NCBI GenBank assembly: GCA_949152475.1 | Contig: OX424562.1 | Location: forward strand, 4,216,001-4,280,000 | Reading direction: 5' to 3' | Origin: Terebella lapidaria | Taxonomy: Eukaryota > Annelida > Polychaeta > Terebellida > Terebellidae | DNA length: 64,000 bases | Shown: positions 49,218 to 58,499 of the stretch, one piece after another | Numbering within the stretch: position 1 is the stretch's first letter | Layout: each line of letters opens with the position of its first letter | Translations under genes and position numbers: made by a program | Notes under the pieces: generated by a model | Database searches by the model: none | Told to the model about the DNA's origin: nothing | The model's input: only the letters and a program-made list of their open reading frames with translations

Positions 49218-52200
49218 TAGTCAGGAGGAATATTGAGCATATAGCACTCAGGGTGGAAATGTAGTACAGACTTTTTCTATCGATTGATATGGCTTCATAA
49301 TGGTCTAAGACAACCTTTTTCAGAGGGTGTGTAAAATTTTCGCCTGGGCTAACTTTTTTATGGCCTTTTTCAAAATGGCCGCCATCGAAAATTTGGTATT
49401 TTAGGAAAAAAGCGAAATTATCCTCCTGTCATGATGCTATCGGTCTGATATGATACATATTAGTTATATGGAAATATATTCTTCCTAACAATACTAATAA
49501 TACCGACTCAGACCCCCCATAATGAAAAAAATCCAAGATGGCCGCCAAATTCTCGCCGTTTTTACACAAATACTCATTACTTCCTGCCAAATCGAGATAG
49601 GAAGCCAATTTTGGTGTCTAACCCTTGGTTTTGGGGTATGAGGATTCCAACTAAATAACCAGTTTCGTTATTGGATGGTTCGAAGCTGCTCAGAATCCAA
49701 GATGGCTGCTAAATTATAGCTCGATTTCGCAAATAAGCACCAATAACCGTCACATATTCAAAATAAGAAGGCAATTTTGGTGGCCAGTCCTGGGGTTTGG
49801 GGCATGAGGGTGCTACCTGAAGAAATACTTTGGTGTGTAGATGGTGATTGGCCAGTTTAAAGTTATCCAACTGTCCAAAAGCCAAAATAAGGACTAATTA
49901 ATGAAACACATGCAAACAAACCTTTTTAATAACACTCACTCGCACTCCAAAATAAACAGTACCACTACCAGGCATACTTTTTTTCCGAGCAATCAAACCC
50001 AAGTATATTAAATTAGGCATATCAATACCAAGTATATTATATTAGGCATTTAAACCCATAATAACAGCTGCCAGAATGTTTGATCAGATAGTAAAAAACT
50101 CCTTGAAATTGATGATCACTTCACCATCAAATCAAATTGGCAAAGACTGTGACTACTTTGTTTCAATTGTGTTTCTACAAGGAGATTGGCCTCACAGTGG
50201 TACTTACATTCACTGCCTTTTCTGAGCATAAAATCCTCCTAAGCTGGACATATAACTTGATGAGGAAGTTGTTGACGTTATCAACAAATATATCAACACA
50301 GAGCACGTTGATTAGACGAGATACAGCAAGTTACATGACATCATAAATGATGTCCAGCTTCATTCCAAGAATTATACGAAGTCATGCAAGAAGGGTAACA
50401 GGACCTACAGGTTCAGGTTATCCCGTCCACCTTCTTGTCAGACCTTTATGTGCCATCCCAGCAGACACTGATCCAGATAAGTGAAAAACCGCTGCTGAAG
50501 AACAAGCCTGGAACAATATAGCCTCCACGAAAATGGTTGTACATAAGCATAAACACAAAGACTGATGGGTAAGTCAGTACAAATCAAAACCCTTTGAAAG
50601 CCTGGAATCCTAATTTTGACTTACAATATGTTGTTTATGTATACGCCTGCATTCGATATATTGTGTCATATTATTCCAGCAAGAAGCAGAGTGAAGATGG
50701 TCAGCTCCTTCATGAAGAACCATGCAGAGTATAATATGTTGGGATGAGACAGACGATAAGCTACAATGACTAGACGAAACATACCTGACCAACAGGGAGA
50801 TGAGTGTCACGGAGGCTATTTACAAGGCCACAGGCACACCTCTCAAAAACTGTAGTCGGGATGTTGTTTGGATACTTGCAGATCCGACAAGTACCAGACT
50901 GACACTTCCATTCTTACTGCTGGGCCACTGAGATTCAGGCATTGAAGACGTGTGGCTACACTGTATATCTGTACTAGACAGGTACATGTACTATGCACGC
51001 CCTCCTGTAGATATTCTCAAAGACCTGTCTGGTTGAAATTGTATCCCTCTTCAAGGTTGATAGTAAACCAGGTAGAGATTATGAACCATCTGAAGAAAAT
51101 TCTACCCATAACAACGACAACCGGTCCAATGTTCCATATGCTGTATTGGAGTTGGCTCGGAATAAAGGATAGATCTGAAATGGAAATCTTCCAGTAAAGC
51201 TTGCACATCTGTAGGGACAGTGAGAAACATTATCAGAATCTCATGGTTCTTTATCTTCACCACTTTGAAATGGATTTAAATGAGTGGGAGCATTTCCTAC
51301 TATGGCAAAAGGACAAGCATCAGCAACATTACCAGAGAAAAGCAAGCGCTATTTGGAAATAATATCAAAGAGGTTGAAGTAGCCATGAAGAGATCCAAGA
51401 AAATCATCTTGCAGAAGATGCCTTGGCACACATTGCCCCAGCAAGTGGCGGCTGGACGCTTGGAAACAAAAGCCAACCTAGATGACGCTTACCTCGAGGA
51501 CATCAGTCTGGAAGACCTGCCAGATTGAGTGGCCTGCCTCGGAGCTCCAATACCAAGATGGGCTCAGTTGTCAGTAGAACACAGCATCTTGGCAATCCCA
51601 TAGAACCAGGCTGAAGTTCTCATGCAGTGCATGAACAATATGCAAGGGAAACTCTTCATTCGTACTCGCTAGTGGTGCATCGATAAGATGAACGGAAAAT
51701 GTCTGGAAACATTCAACATATTGGTAAAGGAAAATTTTATATCATCAAAGCTCTGATGTGTGGCTCCAACTGGCAAAGCAGCATTTACCATCAGTGGTGG
51801 AACCATGCTTCCATGTAAAGGGGTGTGGGACAAAAGTATATACCACTTGCTGAAGAAAGGTTAGGTATTAAAACCTCGAGCTGATAATCATTGATGAGAT
51901 TTCAGCAGAGGCATGCTGAATTTCATCAGAGGTCGTCTGGATCAACTCAAGAGAAACAAAAGTTCTTCATGATTCTGGCAGTGAGTGATTTTATCCACTG
52001 CCGCATGTAAGAGGACAAATACTGAGACCCAGCTGCCCTTGTAGAGCCTTGGGACGACTTCAAGGTTACTACTTTGGCCGACATAATGAGACAAAAAAAT
52101 GACAAATCGTTTTCGGAGATGTTGAATCATAGAGATCTGAAAATTAGGATATGCATAAGGATCACAGATCCAAGCAGATGTACTTCAAGTGTTTCCTCTC

Positions 52201-53318
52201 CAAAAAGTTGCTGCTGCACACAATGTAAAGATGACTGATTCTTTGAACAGACAGAAATCGAAGATTGTGGCTGTGAATGTTATCGAGAATAGATCTGGCT
52301 CGAAGAAGAATACAACACCTGTACCCATTGAATGCAACCTTTCTGCTGATGTTACACTCTGTAAGGGCTCCATGGTGACTATGATGAGCAATCCCAATGT
52401 AGAGGATGGTCTGGTGAGTGGCGTCATGGGAACGGTCTTGAGGATCATCGAAGGATCCATACCTCTACGCCAACCACAATGTGTGTGTGTTAGATTTGAC
52501 AATGACCAATTTGGCATCAATGCCCGTGCCTTATCACCAACAGACCTCCCGAAGAGTTGGCTCAGAATTTTTTTTCTGTCTGATAGTGGTTGATTCTGTT
52601 GATTTTGTGCGAGTGGGTGCTATTAGACGGGTTCGTTTACATGTTTCACATTAATTAATGGTTATCTTCGCCTTTGAACACCTATAGATAGGCCAGTCAC
52701 CATCTACACACGAGAGTATTTCTTCAAGTAGCACCCTCATACCCCAAAGCCCAGGACTGGCCACCAGAGTTGGCTTGTTATCTTGATATATATGACGGTC
52801 ATTGGTCCAATTCGCGAAATTGGGCTAAAATTTGGCAGCCATCTTGAATTCTGAGCAGCTTCAAACCATCCAATCACAAAACTGGTTATATATTTGAAAT
52901 CCTCATACCCCAAAACCCAGGGTTAGACACCAAAATTGGCTTCCTATCTCAATTTGGCAGGAAGTTATGAACATTTGTGTAAAAATGGCGAGAATTTGGC
53001 GGCCATCTTGGATTTTTTCCACTTTCGGGGCGTTTGAATCGGTAATATTAGTATTGTTATGAAGAATATATCTCCATATAACTAAATGTCACCTTAATAG
53101 ACCAAAAGCATCATGCCAGGAGGATAATTGTGTTTTTTTTCCTAAAATACCAAATTTTCGATGTCGGCCATTTTGAAAAAGGCCATAAAAAAGTTAGCCC
53201 GGGAGAAAATTTTACACACCCTCTGAAAAAGGTTGTCTTAGACTATTATGAAGCCATATCAATCGATAGAAAAAGTCTGTACTACGTTTCCACCCTGTGT
53301 GAAATTTCCTCCTGACTA
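49218..53318 (+). mobile_element. 4.1-kb long-TIR element carrying a decayed Rep/PIF1-type helicase
   Basis: The ends are TAGTCAGGAGGAA and TTCCTCCTGACTA. TCG duplicates flank it (49215-49217, 53319-53321), and the LINE it entered becomes continuous when it is removed. The inverted repeats are about 640 bp each (about 49218-49865 and 52680-53318), imperfect; they include AGGGTGGAAA, TTTTTCTATCGATTGATATGG, AACCTTTTTCAGAGGGTGTG and AGTCCTGGGGTTTGGGG blocks. The interior encodes a broken helicase region. Helitrons carry such helicases but lack long TIRs and target duplications. The superfamily is therefore unclear. Confidence 0.8.
50110..52593 (+). pseudogene. Rep/PIF1-like helicase pseudogene
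   Basis: Readable fragments in changing frames, with many stops. LDEEVVDVINKYINTEH leads into a Cys/His-rich stretch with SCKKGNRTYRFRLSRPP (about 50385-50440), as found upstream of the helicase in Helitron-type proteins. REMSVTEAIYKATGTPL (about 50800-50850) matches the conserved EA.Y...G.PL block. Then come helicase motif Ia-like APTGKAAFT (about 51765), Walker B ELIIIDEISAE (about 51880-51910), PWDDFKVTTLADIMRQKND (about 52045-52100) and the C-terminal segment VTLCKGSMVTMMSNPNVEDG in the open frame 52189-52593. A final motif VI is not seen. The product would have been a 5'-3' DNA helicase of the PIF1 superfamily; it is now inactive. Confidence 0.8.
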
Positions 53319-53321
53319 TCG

Positions 53322-53430
53322 TGCCACTCTTTGGCAATATCGTCCTCACCTGATTTACCATTAACCGATTTAACTAACGGAAGTCTGCCTTGATTTATCA
53401 TTGGTTTCAAATAATGGATGAAGGCAACAC
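53322..53430 (-). mobile_element. LINE 5' continuation, separated by the inserted element
   Basis: Minus-strand translation gives GRLPLVKSVNGKSGEDDIAK then EWHD. This is the segment that precedes the RT domain in such LINEs. It joins directly to HYKSLLNC on the other side of the insertion when the insertion and one TCG are removed. The frame closes upstream near 53440, so the fragment is short or decayed. Confidence 0.75.
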
Positions 53431-53439
53431 ACGGGATAT

Positions 53440-54144
53440 CATTTTAACGATTTATACTCTCAGGGAAGAACAATACCGGTAAGCTACCGGTCGGTGCTAT
53501 ATTGCATGTATATGATCGGACTGCAGTCATAGAGGCAGAAGCAGTTGATCTGTAGGATTTAGGCATGAAGTGCCGATCTGGAGCCAATAGGGCCCAGGTT
53601 TTATGAATTATTCATTGTTGGAAGTACGAGTCCCATGGAAGTCATCTGGCACGGAAGTGGAGCCCACGCATTCCGCACAGGTATCTCCATGCACCTGTCT
53701 ATTGTCTGAATGAATTATTCGCCAGCTATACATGAAATTTATGATATAATTCTGTTGATGACACATCAGTCTTTAAGGAGTTAGACGACCGAATATAGTG
53801 GCTGAATATCTATATAGGTCCCTGTACATATTTCTGAGAATATGGTATTCCAGTATTTCTGAGAATATGGTCACCCATGCACATGACAATTAATAATTAT
53901 CTATTATACCAGTATCAACTATACGCGAAATGACATTTTAAAAAGTGACAGTATTTCAATACCACATTGTATTATCTTAATAAGTAGTTCAAAATACCAA
54001 TAAGCAAAGATGTGATTAATAGCACTTTTTTCTTTCCTAAGTCGTGATATTACAAAAAAATCGTGAAAGCCCGATCATCATAGTACAATATACCAGGTAT
54101 AAACTATATGTGTTGTTTATATGCATATACTTACATACATACAT
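53440..54144. other. AT-rich intergenic sequence
   Basis: No coding frame or clear repeat. It ends in a short ACATACAT run immediately before the first 630-bp direct repeat. Confidence 0.4.
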
Positions 54145-54774
54145 ACACATATATGTACATGTATATTCACGGTTATGCCATATATAGGATGTGCATGCAT
54201 CGACTAGTATGTATACGTGAATTTGAACATCTCTGATCCTATGAATTTTGAAATAATATTGGAATAAACCTCAAGGCTTAACGTATTAATAAGTCTGACT
54301 GGCTTTTCAAGTTTGCAATATTGGGGTAGCATATTCCAAACTGTACATGTGTTTTATCCACCCCTATACACATGTTTACTGAAATATGAATAAATGGCAT
54401 ATATAGACATATGTATTGCCATGGAAACAATCAGTCCTATATCCTGACGCCGGTGACGTTGTGCGGTTTCCATTTACCCCATGTTCCGCGATGCACGTGA
54501 TTTTCATAATACAGAGATCCGTGTGCGCGCATGCGCGTGACGCACACAGCTGGGCGGGAAAGCGGCGAGGCAGGGGAGGGGATGGGGTAGACTGGGGACG
54601 GTCGGCGGGGGAAAATCGATCTGTCCCCGGTTATAGAGGGGAATAGGGAGGGAACGGAATTGGTGGAGGGGGAGTTGTTGCTGATATACGGGGGATAACT
54701 GAGACAACACATTACCTATGCAAAGCTAGGGCCTCCATCTTCTTTCAGAATAGCAATATGGCAACGTAAACGTA
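54145..54774 (+). repeat. 630-bp direct repeat, left copy
   Basis: Matches 57696-58325 base for base wherever I compared; the short frames inside are identical in both copies. It starts ACACATATATGTACATG and ends GGCAACGTAAACGTA. The middle is CpG-rich with TGCGCGCATGCGCGTG (NRF1-like), TGGGCGGGAAA (GC box/E2F-like) and G-rich strings. See the right copy for interpretation. Confidence 0.9.
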
Positions 54775-55309
54775 TACTATCAGAGGGCCCAAAACTCTTT
54801 GGGCACTTCCTAAACTAACCTCCTCCACGGTCGTCCTCGGCTCTTCTAACCTCTCTCGCATCACCAAATCCCCCGTCAGTGATATCCAAGTTGTGTCTTA
54901 TCCTGGAGCTTTGTTCAACCATCTCAGAATGATGTTCACGGCCTGTAAAAAATCATTTGATACCCCCAAAAACTTAATCTTAAGTGTTGGCCTGAACAAT
55001 CGAAGCTCCAAACCAAGTGTTACTTCAATTCCAGAGCTGAGGAATATGCTCAGCAGTGCTTTCCGAATCTTCCCCCACTCCAAAATTCTTATTCCAAAAA
55101 TTAACTACTCAGACAATCTTCCGTCTGTAGAGAAACGCAACTTGGATATGATTAACAGGGCTTTGGATGACATGAGTTCACGTTTCAGCAATCTCACAGT
55201 TGTTAAACAGTTGGATCCAATCAAGTTCTATACACAGCCAGATAACATTCATTGGACTGAACAAACGGCCAATGAAATGGTGAAATTCTGGCTCAGTCAT
55301 TTAAACTAA
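54770..55309 (+). CDS. PLE upstream ORF with SGNH-hydrolase-like motifs (5'-truncated)
   Basis: Open from the repeat junction (after TAA at 54767) to the TAA at 55307. Signatures resembling an SGNH/GDSL hydrolase appear in order: VVLGSSNLSRI (block I, Ser candidate), DIQVVSYPGALFNH, LILSVGLNNRS (Gly and Asn candidates), and DNIHWTEQTANEMV (block V, Asp-x-x-His arrangement). About 180 residues; no Met near the start. It overlaps the RT frame by about 33 nt in the -1 frame. The hydrolase assignment rests on motifs only. Confidence 0.55.
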   Translation, partial: TYTIRGPKTLWALPKLTSSTVVLGSSNLSRITKSPVSDIQVVSYPGALFNHLRMMFTACKKSFDTPKNLILSVGLNNRSSKPSVTSIPELRNMLSSAFRIFPHSKILIPKINYSDNLPSVEKRNLDMINRALDDMSSRFSNLTVVKQLDPIKFYTQPDNIHWTEQTANEMVKFWLSHLN

Positions 55310-57695
55310 ATCCTTCTGAGAGTCCACCGAACTCCAGTACGACTAATAATGTTGTAAACCTTTCCAAATTTACACTTTCGGACACACAAATCGCTCTTCT
55401 AAATCGTGGTTTGACATTTGTTCCCACACCCAAAATAACATTGGATCCAATTGAACAAGCTGTGCAAGATTTTGGTAGAAAACTCAAACTTCAAAATTAT
55501 TTTTCTCACCGTCCAAATTCATTTACAAATAGATCAAAATTCACTCCAAAATCTACCTGGACTCCTCCCAGTTCCATGATTGACAAGCCTGTTTTGGATT
55601 GCATTTCGGCAATATCTAAAGAAATTGAAAATTTGAAAATTCAACCAGAAACCAAAAACCTAACAAAAATTGAATATAAAACAATAAAGGATTTACAAAA
55701 TAACGTAGACTTGGTAATCAAAAAAGCAGATAAAGGTAGTGCAGTCGTAATTTTGGATAAGCAAAATTATATTAATGAAGGTTTTCGTCAATTATACAAT
55801 CCAGCTCATTACAGAGAAATTGACACTCCTCTTTACCTAGAAAATTCAGAAAAAATTACAAAAATTTTAAAAGTATTACGCAATTCTGGATGCCTTTCTG
55901 AAAAAGTATTCCAATTTCTTTTACCACCAGAACACCCTCGTCAAAGAAGATTTTATATGCTACCTAAAATTCATAAACCCAAAGACTCCTGGCCAATTCC
56001 AAATGTAATGCCTCCAGGGCGCCCAATTGTTTCGGACTGCAGCAGTGAATCTGAAAAAGTAGCTATGTATATTGATTCATATATAAAAGATCAAGCAAAT
56101 AAGCATCCGTCATATATAAAAAACACGTATGACTTTTTAGATAAAGTTAGAGGGCTCGAACTAGATCCAAATTCTTTACTAATCACTTTAGATGTTGAAA
56201 GTATGTATACTAATATAAATCATGAAGAAGGTATCCAAGCAATTAAAAATGCATTCCCGACTTTGGCAAACAATGAACTATTCAAAGGTATAATAGAATT
56301 ATTGGAAATTTCACTTAAATGTAATGACTTTGAATTTGACGGTAAGACATTCCTACAAGTTTCAGGCACAGCCATGGGTCAGAAATATGCACCTCATTAT
56401 GCAGATATTTATATGGCTGAATTTGAAAAGCAAGCTTTACAAAAGTGTCCATTCAAACCAGATTGCTATTATAGGTATTTAGATGACATTTTCCTCATTT
56501 GGCCACATGGCATTTCCAAATTTCACCAGTTTCTCGAAATTTTCAATTCTCATAGGGCATCAATCAACTTCAAAGCTGAAATTAGTACTGATTCAGTTAA
56601 TTTTTTGGATACTACTTTGTTCAGGAGCAAAGAAAACACATTAGAAGCAAAAGTTTTCTTCAAGCCAACGGATACTCATCAGTTGTTGCATAAGCTCTCT
56701 TTTCATCCAAAACACACTTATAAAGGACTAATCAAGTCCCAAGTTTTTCGATTTTTCCAAATTTGCTCATATCCAGATGATGTTGAATCAGCTTGTCAAA
56801 TATTATTCAAGGCACTTTCGAAACGTAACTATTCAAAACGTTGGCTTCGCAAAATAAAGAATGAAACATTGAGAATTCTAAACAGTGAGGAAAGGCTAGG
56901 TGCTGATTTTCAATTGCCCACTTCCAGCTCATCTGGCTCAAAACCTTGTAATTCTAGACTATGTCAAACATGTCATTTAGTTCCAAATTGTCAAAATTTC
57001 TCAGGATCAGTTTTTGAACAAACCTACTCAATCAACTCAGCTTTGGATTGCAACTCAGAAAATATAATTTATCTATACACTTGTAAGCTTTGCGAAAAAC
57101 AATATGTAGGTGAAACCGGTAAATCACTCAAATTCAGAAACAATCGTCACCGTGCTGCAATAACTAGCTGCAATGAGGAAAATGCATTATACAGTCATCT
57201 ATCTAAATTTCACAGCAAAACTGAATTTTCCATCGATTGTTTTTCTCTTTTACCAATTGAACAGGTTTCCGATCTTGGTGATGAACTTTTAAACAAACAA
57301 TGGCGACTTGAAAGGGAATATTGTTGGATTGATACTTTAGGCACTTTCGAACCTCATGGCCTCAACGTTCAAAAATTTACAAAGTATGACCCTTTGAACA
57401 AAAGTAAAAATAAATTCGACCTGGTGTATATAGTACCCTTCTCAAAAACAGGTGCTCTTTCGGCCCAAATTGTTAAAAAGCATATGAAACAACTCAACAA
57501 AAATACTGATGGTGATATTAAAATAGCAACAGCTTACAAGAAGCATCAAAACCTTAAAGAACTTTTAGTCAGAAGCAGACTTAAATAATCCAACAAAATT
57601 TGTTCAATGTCGCTCATTGAATTTTTATTGCTGTTTTATGTTATGTGTTACTCTTACAATTATCTTGTGCCAGTGCATTTTTTATTCTCTCCAAA
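54775..57695 (+). mobile_element. Penelope-like retroelement (RT plus GIY-YIG)
   Basis: A 2.9-kb unique segment between two identical 630-bp direct repeats. It contains an SGNH-like ORF and a Penelope-type RT with C-terminal GIY-YIG endonuclease, then about 107 bp of AT-rich 3' sequence. The first ORF is already open at the junction with the left repeat, without a Met, so the element appears 5'-truncated. Direct repeats may be the pseudo-LTRs of a tandem Penelope copy or a duplicated target. Confidence 0.85.
55309..57588 (+). CDS. Penelope-like reverse transcriptase with GIY-YIG endonuclease
   Basis: The frame is open from about 55279 to the stop at 57588. The first family-like sequence (LLNRGLTFVPTPK) starts near 55396, and no ATG lies before it. 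RT motifs: KADKGSAVVILDKQNY, RFYMLPKIHKP, GRPIVSDCSSESEK, LDVESMYTNINH, SGTAMGQKYAPHYAD, and the catalytic YLDD at residues 356-359 counted from 55411. A GIY-YIG domain begins at about residue 551 (NIIYLYTCKLCEKQYVGET) with Arg in FRNNRHR and Glu in WRLEREYCWI downstream. No internal stop, so it looks intact. Confidence 0.92.
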   Translation, partial: NPSESPPNSSTTNNVVNLSKFTLSDTQIALLNRGLTFVPTPKITLDPIEQAVQDFGRKLKLQNYFSHRPNSFTNRSKFTPKSTWTPPSSMIDKPVLDCISAISKEIENLKIQPETKNLTKIEYKTIKDLQNNVDLVIKKADKGSAVVILDKQNYINEGFRQLYNPAHYREIDTPLYLENSEKITKILKVLRNSGCLSEKVFQFLLPPEHPRQRRFYMLPKIHKPKDSWPIPNVMPPGRPIVSDCSSESEKVAMYIDSYIKDQANKHPSYIKNTYDFLDKVRGLELDPNSLLITLDVESMYTNINHEEGIQAIKNAFPTLANNELFKGIIELLEISLKCNDFEFDGKTFLQVSGTAMGQKYAPHYADIYMAEFEKQALQKCPFKPDCYYRYLDDIFLIWPHGISKFHQFLEIFNSHRASINFKAEISTDSVNFLDTTLFRSKENTLEAKVFFKPTDTHQLLHKLSFHPKHTYKGLIKSQVFRFFQICSYPDDVESACQILFKALSKRNYSKRWLRKIKNETLRILNSEERLGADFQLPTSSSSGSKPCNSRLCQTCHLVPNCQNFSGSVFEQTYSINSALDCNSENIIYLYTCKLCEKQYVGETGKSLKFRNNRHRAAITSCNEENALYSHLSKFHSKTEFSIDCFSLLPIEQVSDLGDELLNKQWRLEREYCWIDTLGTFEPHGLNVQKFTKYDPLNKSKNKFDLVYIVPFSKTGALSAQIVKKHMKQLNKNTDGDIKIATAYKKHQNLKELLVRSRLK

Positions 57696-58325
57696 ACACA
57701 TATATGTACATGTATATTCACGGTTATGCCATATATAGGATGTGCATGCATCGACTAGTATGTATACGTGAATTTGAACATCTCTGATCCTATGAATTTT
57801 GAAATAATATTGGAATAAACCTCAAGGCTTAACGTATTAATAAGTCTGACTGGCTTTTCAAGTTTGCAATATTGGGGTAGCATATTCCAAACTGTACATG
57901 TGTTTTATCCACCCCTATACACATGTTTACTGAAATATGAATAAATGGCATATATAGACATATGTATTGCCATGGAAACAATCAGTCCTATATCCTGACG
58001 CCGGTGACGTTGTGCGGTTTCCATTTACCCCATGTTCCGCGATGCACGTGATTTTCATAATACAGAGATCCGTGTGCGCGCATGCGCGTGACGCACACAG
58101 CTGGGCGGGAAAGCGGCGAGGCAGGGGAGGGGATGGGGTAGACTGGGGACGGTCGGCGGGGGAAAATCGATCTGTCCCCGGTTATAGAGGGGAATAGGGA
58201 GGGAACGGAATTGGTGGAGGGGGAGTTGTTGCTGATATACGGGGGATAACTGAGACAACACATTACCTATGCAAAGCTAGGGCCTCCATCTTCTTTCAGA
58301 ATAGCAATATGGCAACGTAAACGTA
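57696..58325 (+). promoter_or_regulatory. 630-bp direct repeat, right copy; promoter-like, adjacent to synaptotagmin
   Basis: Second copy of 54145-54774. It ends 174 bp before the synaptotagmin start codon at 58500. Its GC-rich core holds an NRF1-like GCGCATGCGC, a GGGCGGG box, CGCGATGCACGTG and TGACG motifs, the look of a CpG-island promoter. I found no hammerhead CTGATGA core, which Penelope pseudo-LTRs often carry. It may be the gene's own promoter region duplicated at insertion. Confidence 0.55.
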
Positions 58326-58499
58326 ATTGCGTCTTGTGACATCTAGAAACCCACAAAGGAGGCAAAATCACCTTGTTTCACGCTGATTTTGACGACTATA
58401 CATCTGGATATCATTTTGGGAGGATATTTCTAGCATTAGACGAGACCAGGCGGTAGCCAGTGTCCGGGCTTCAGCCCCGTTCTCTGTCCTGTACTCAGC

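Noticed and set aside
54416..54712. Identical short frames in both 630-bp repeats (also 57967-58263)
   Set aside because: Their identity only reflects the duplicated DNA; composition is that of a CpG-rich promoter.
54145..54774. Classical LTR of an LTR retrotransposon
   Set aside because: No TG...CA ends, primer-binding site or polypurine tract, and the enzyme between is Penelope-type with GIY-YIG, not a gypsy/copia polymerase.
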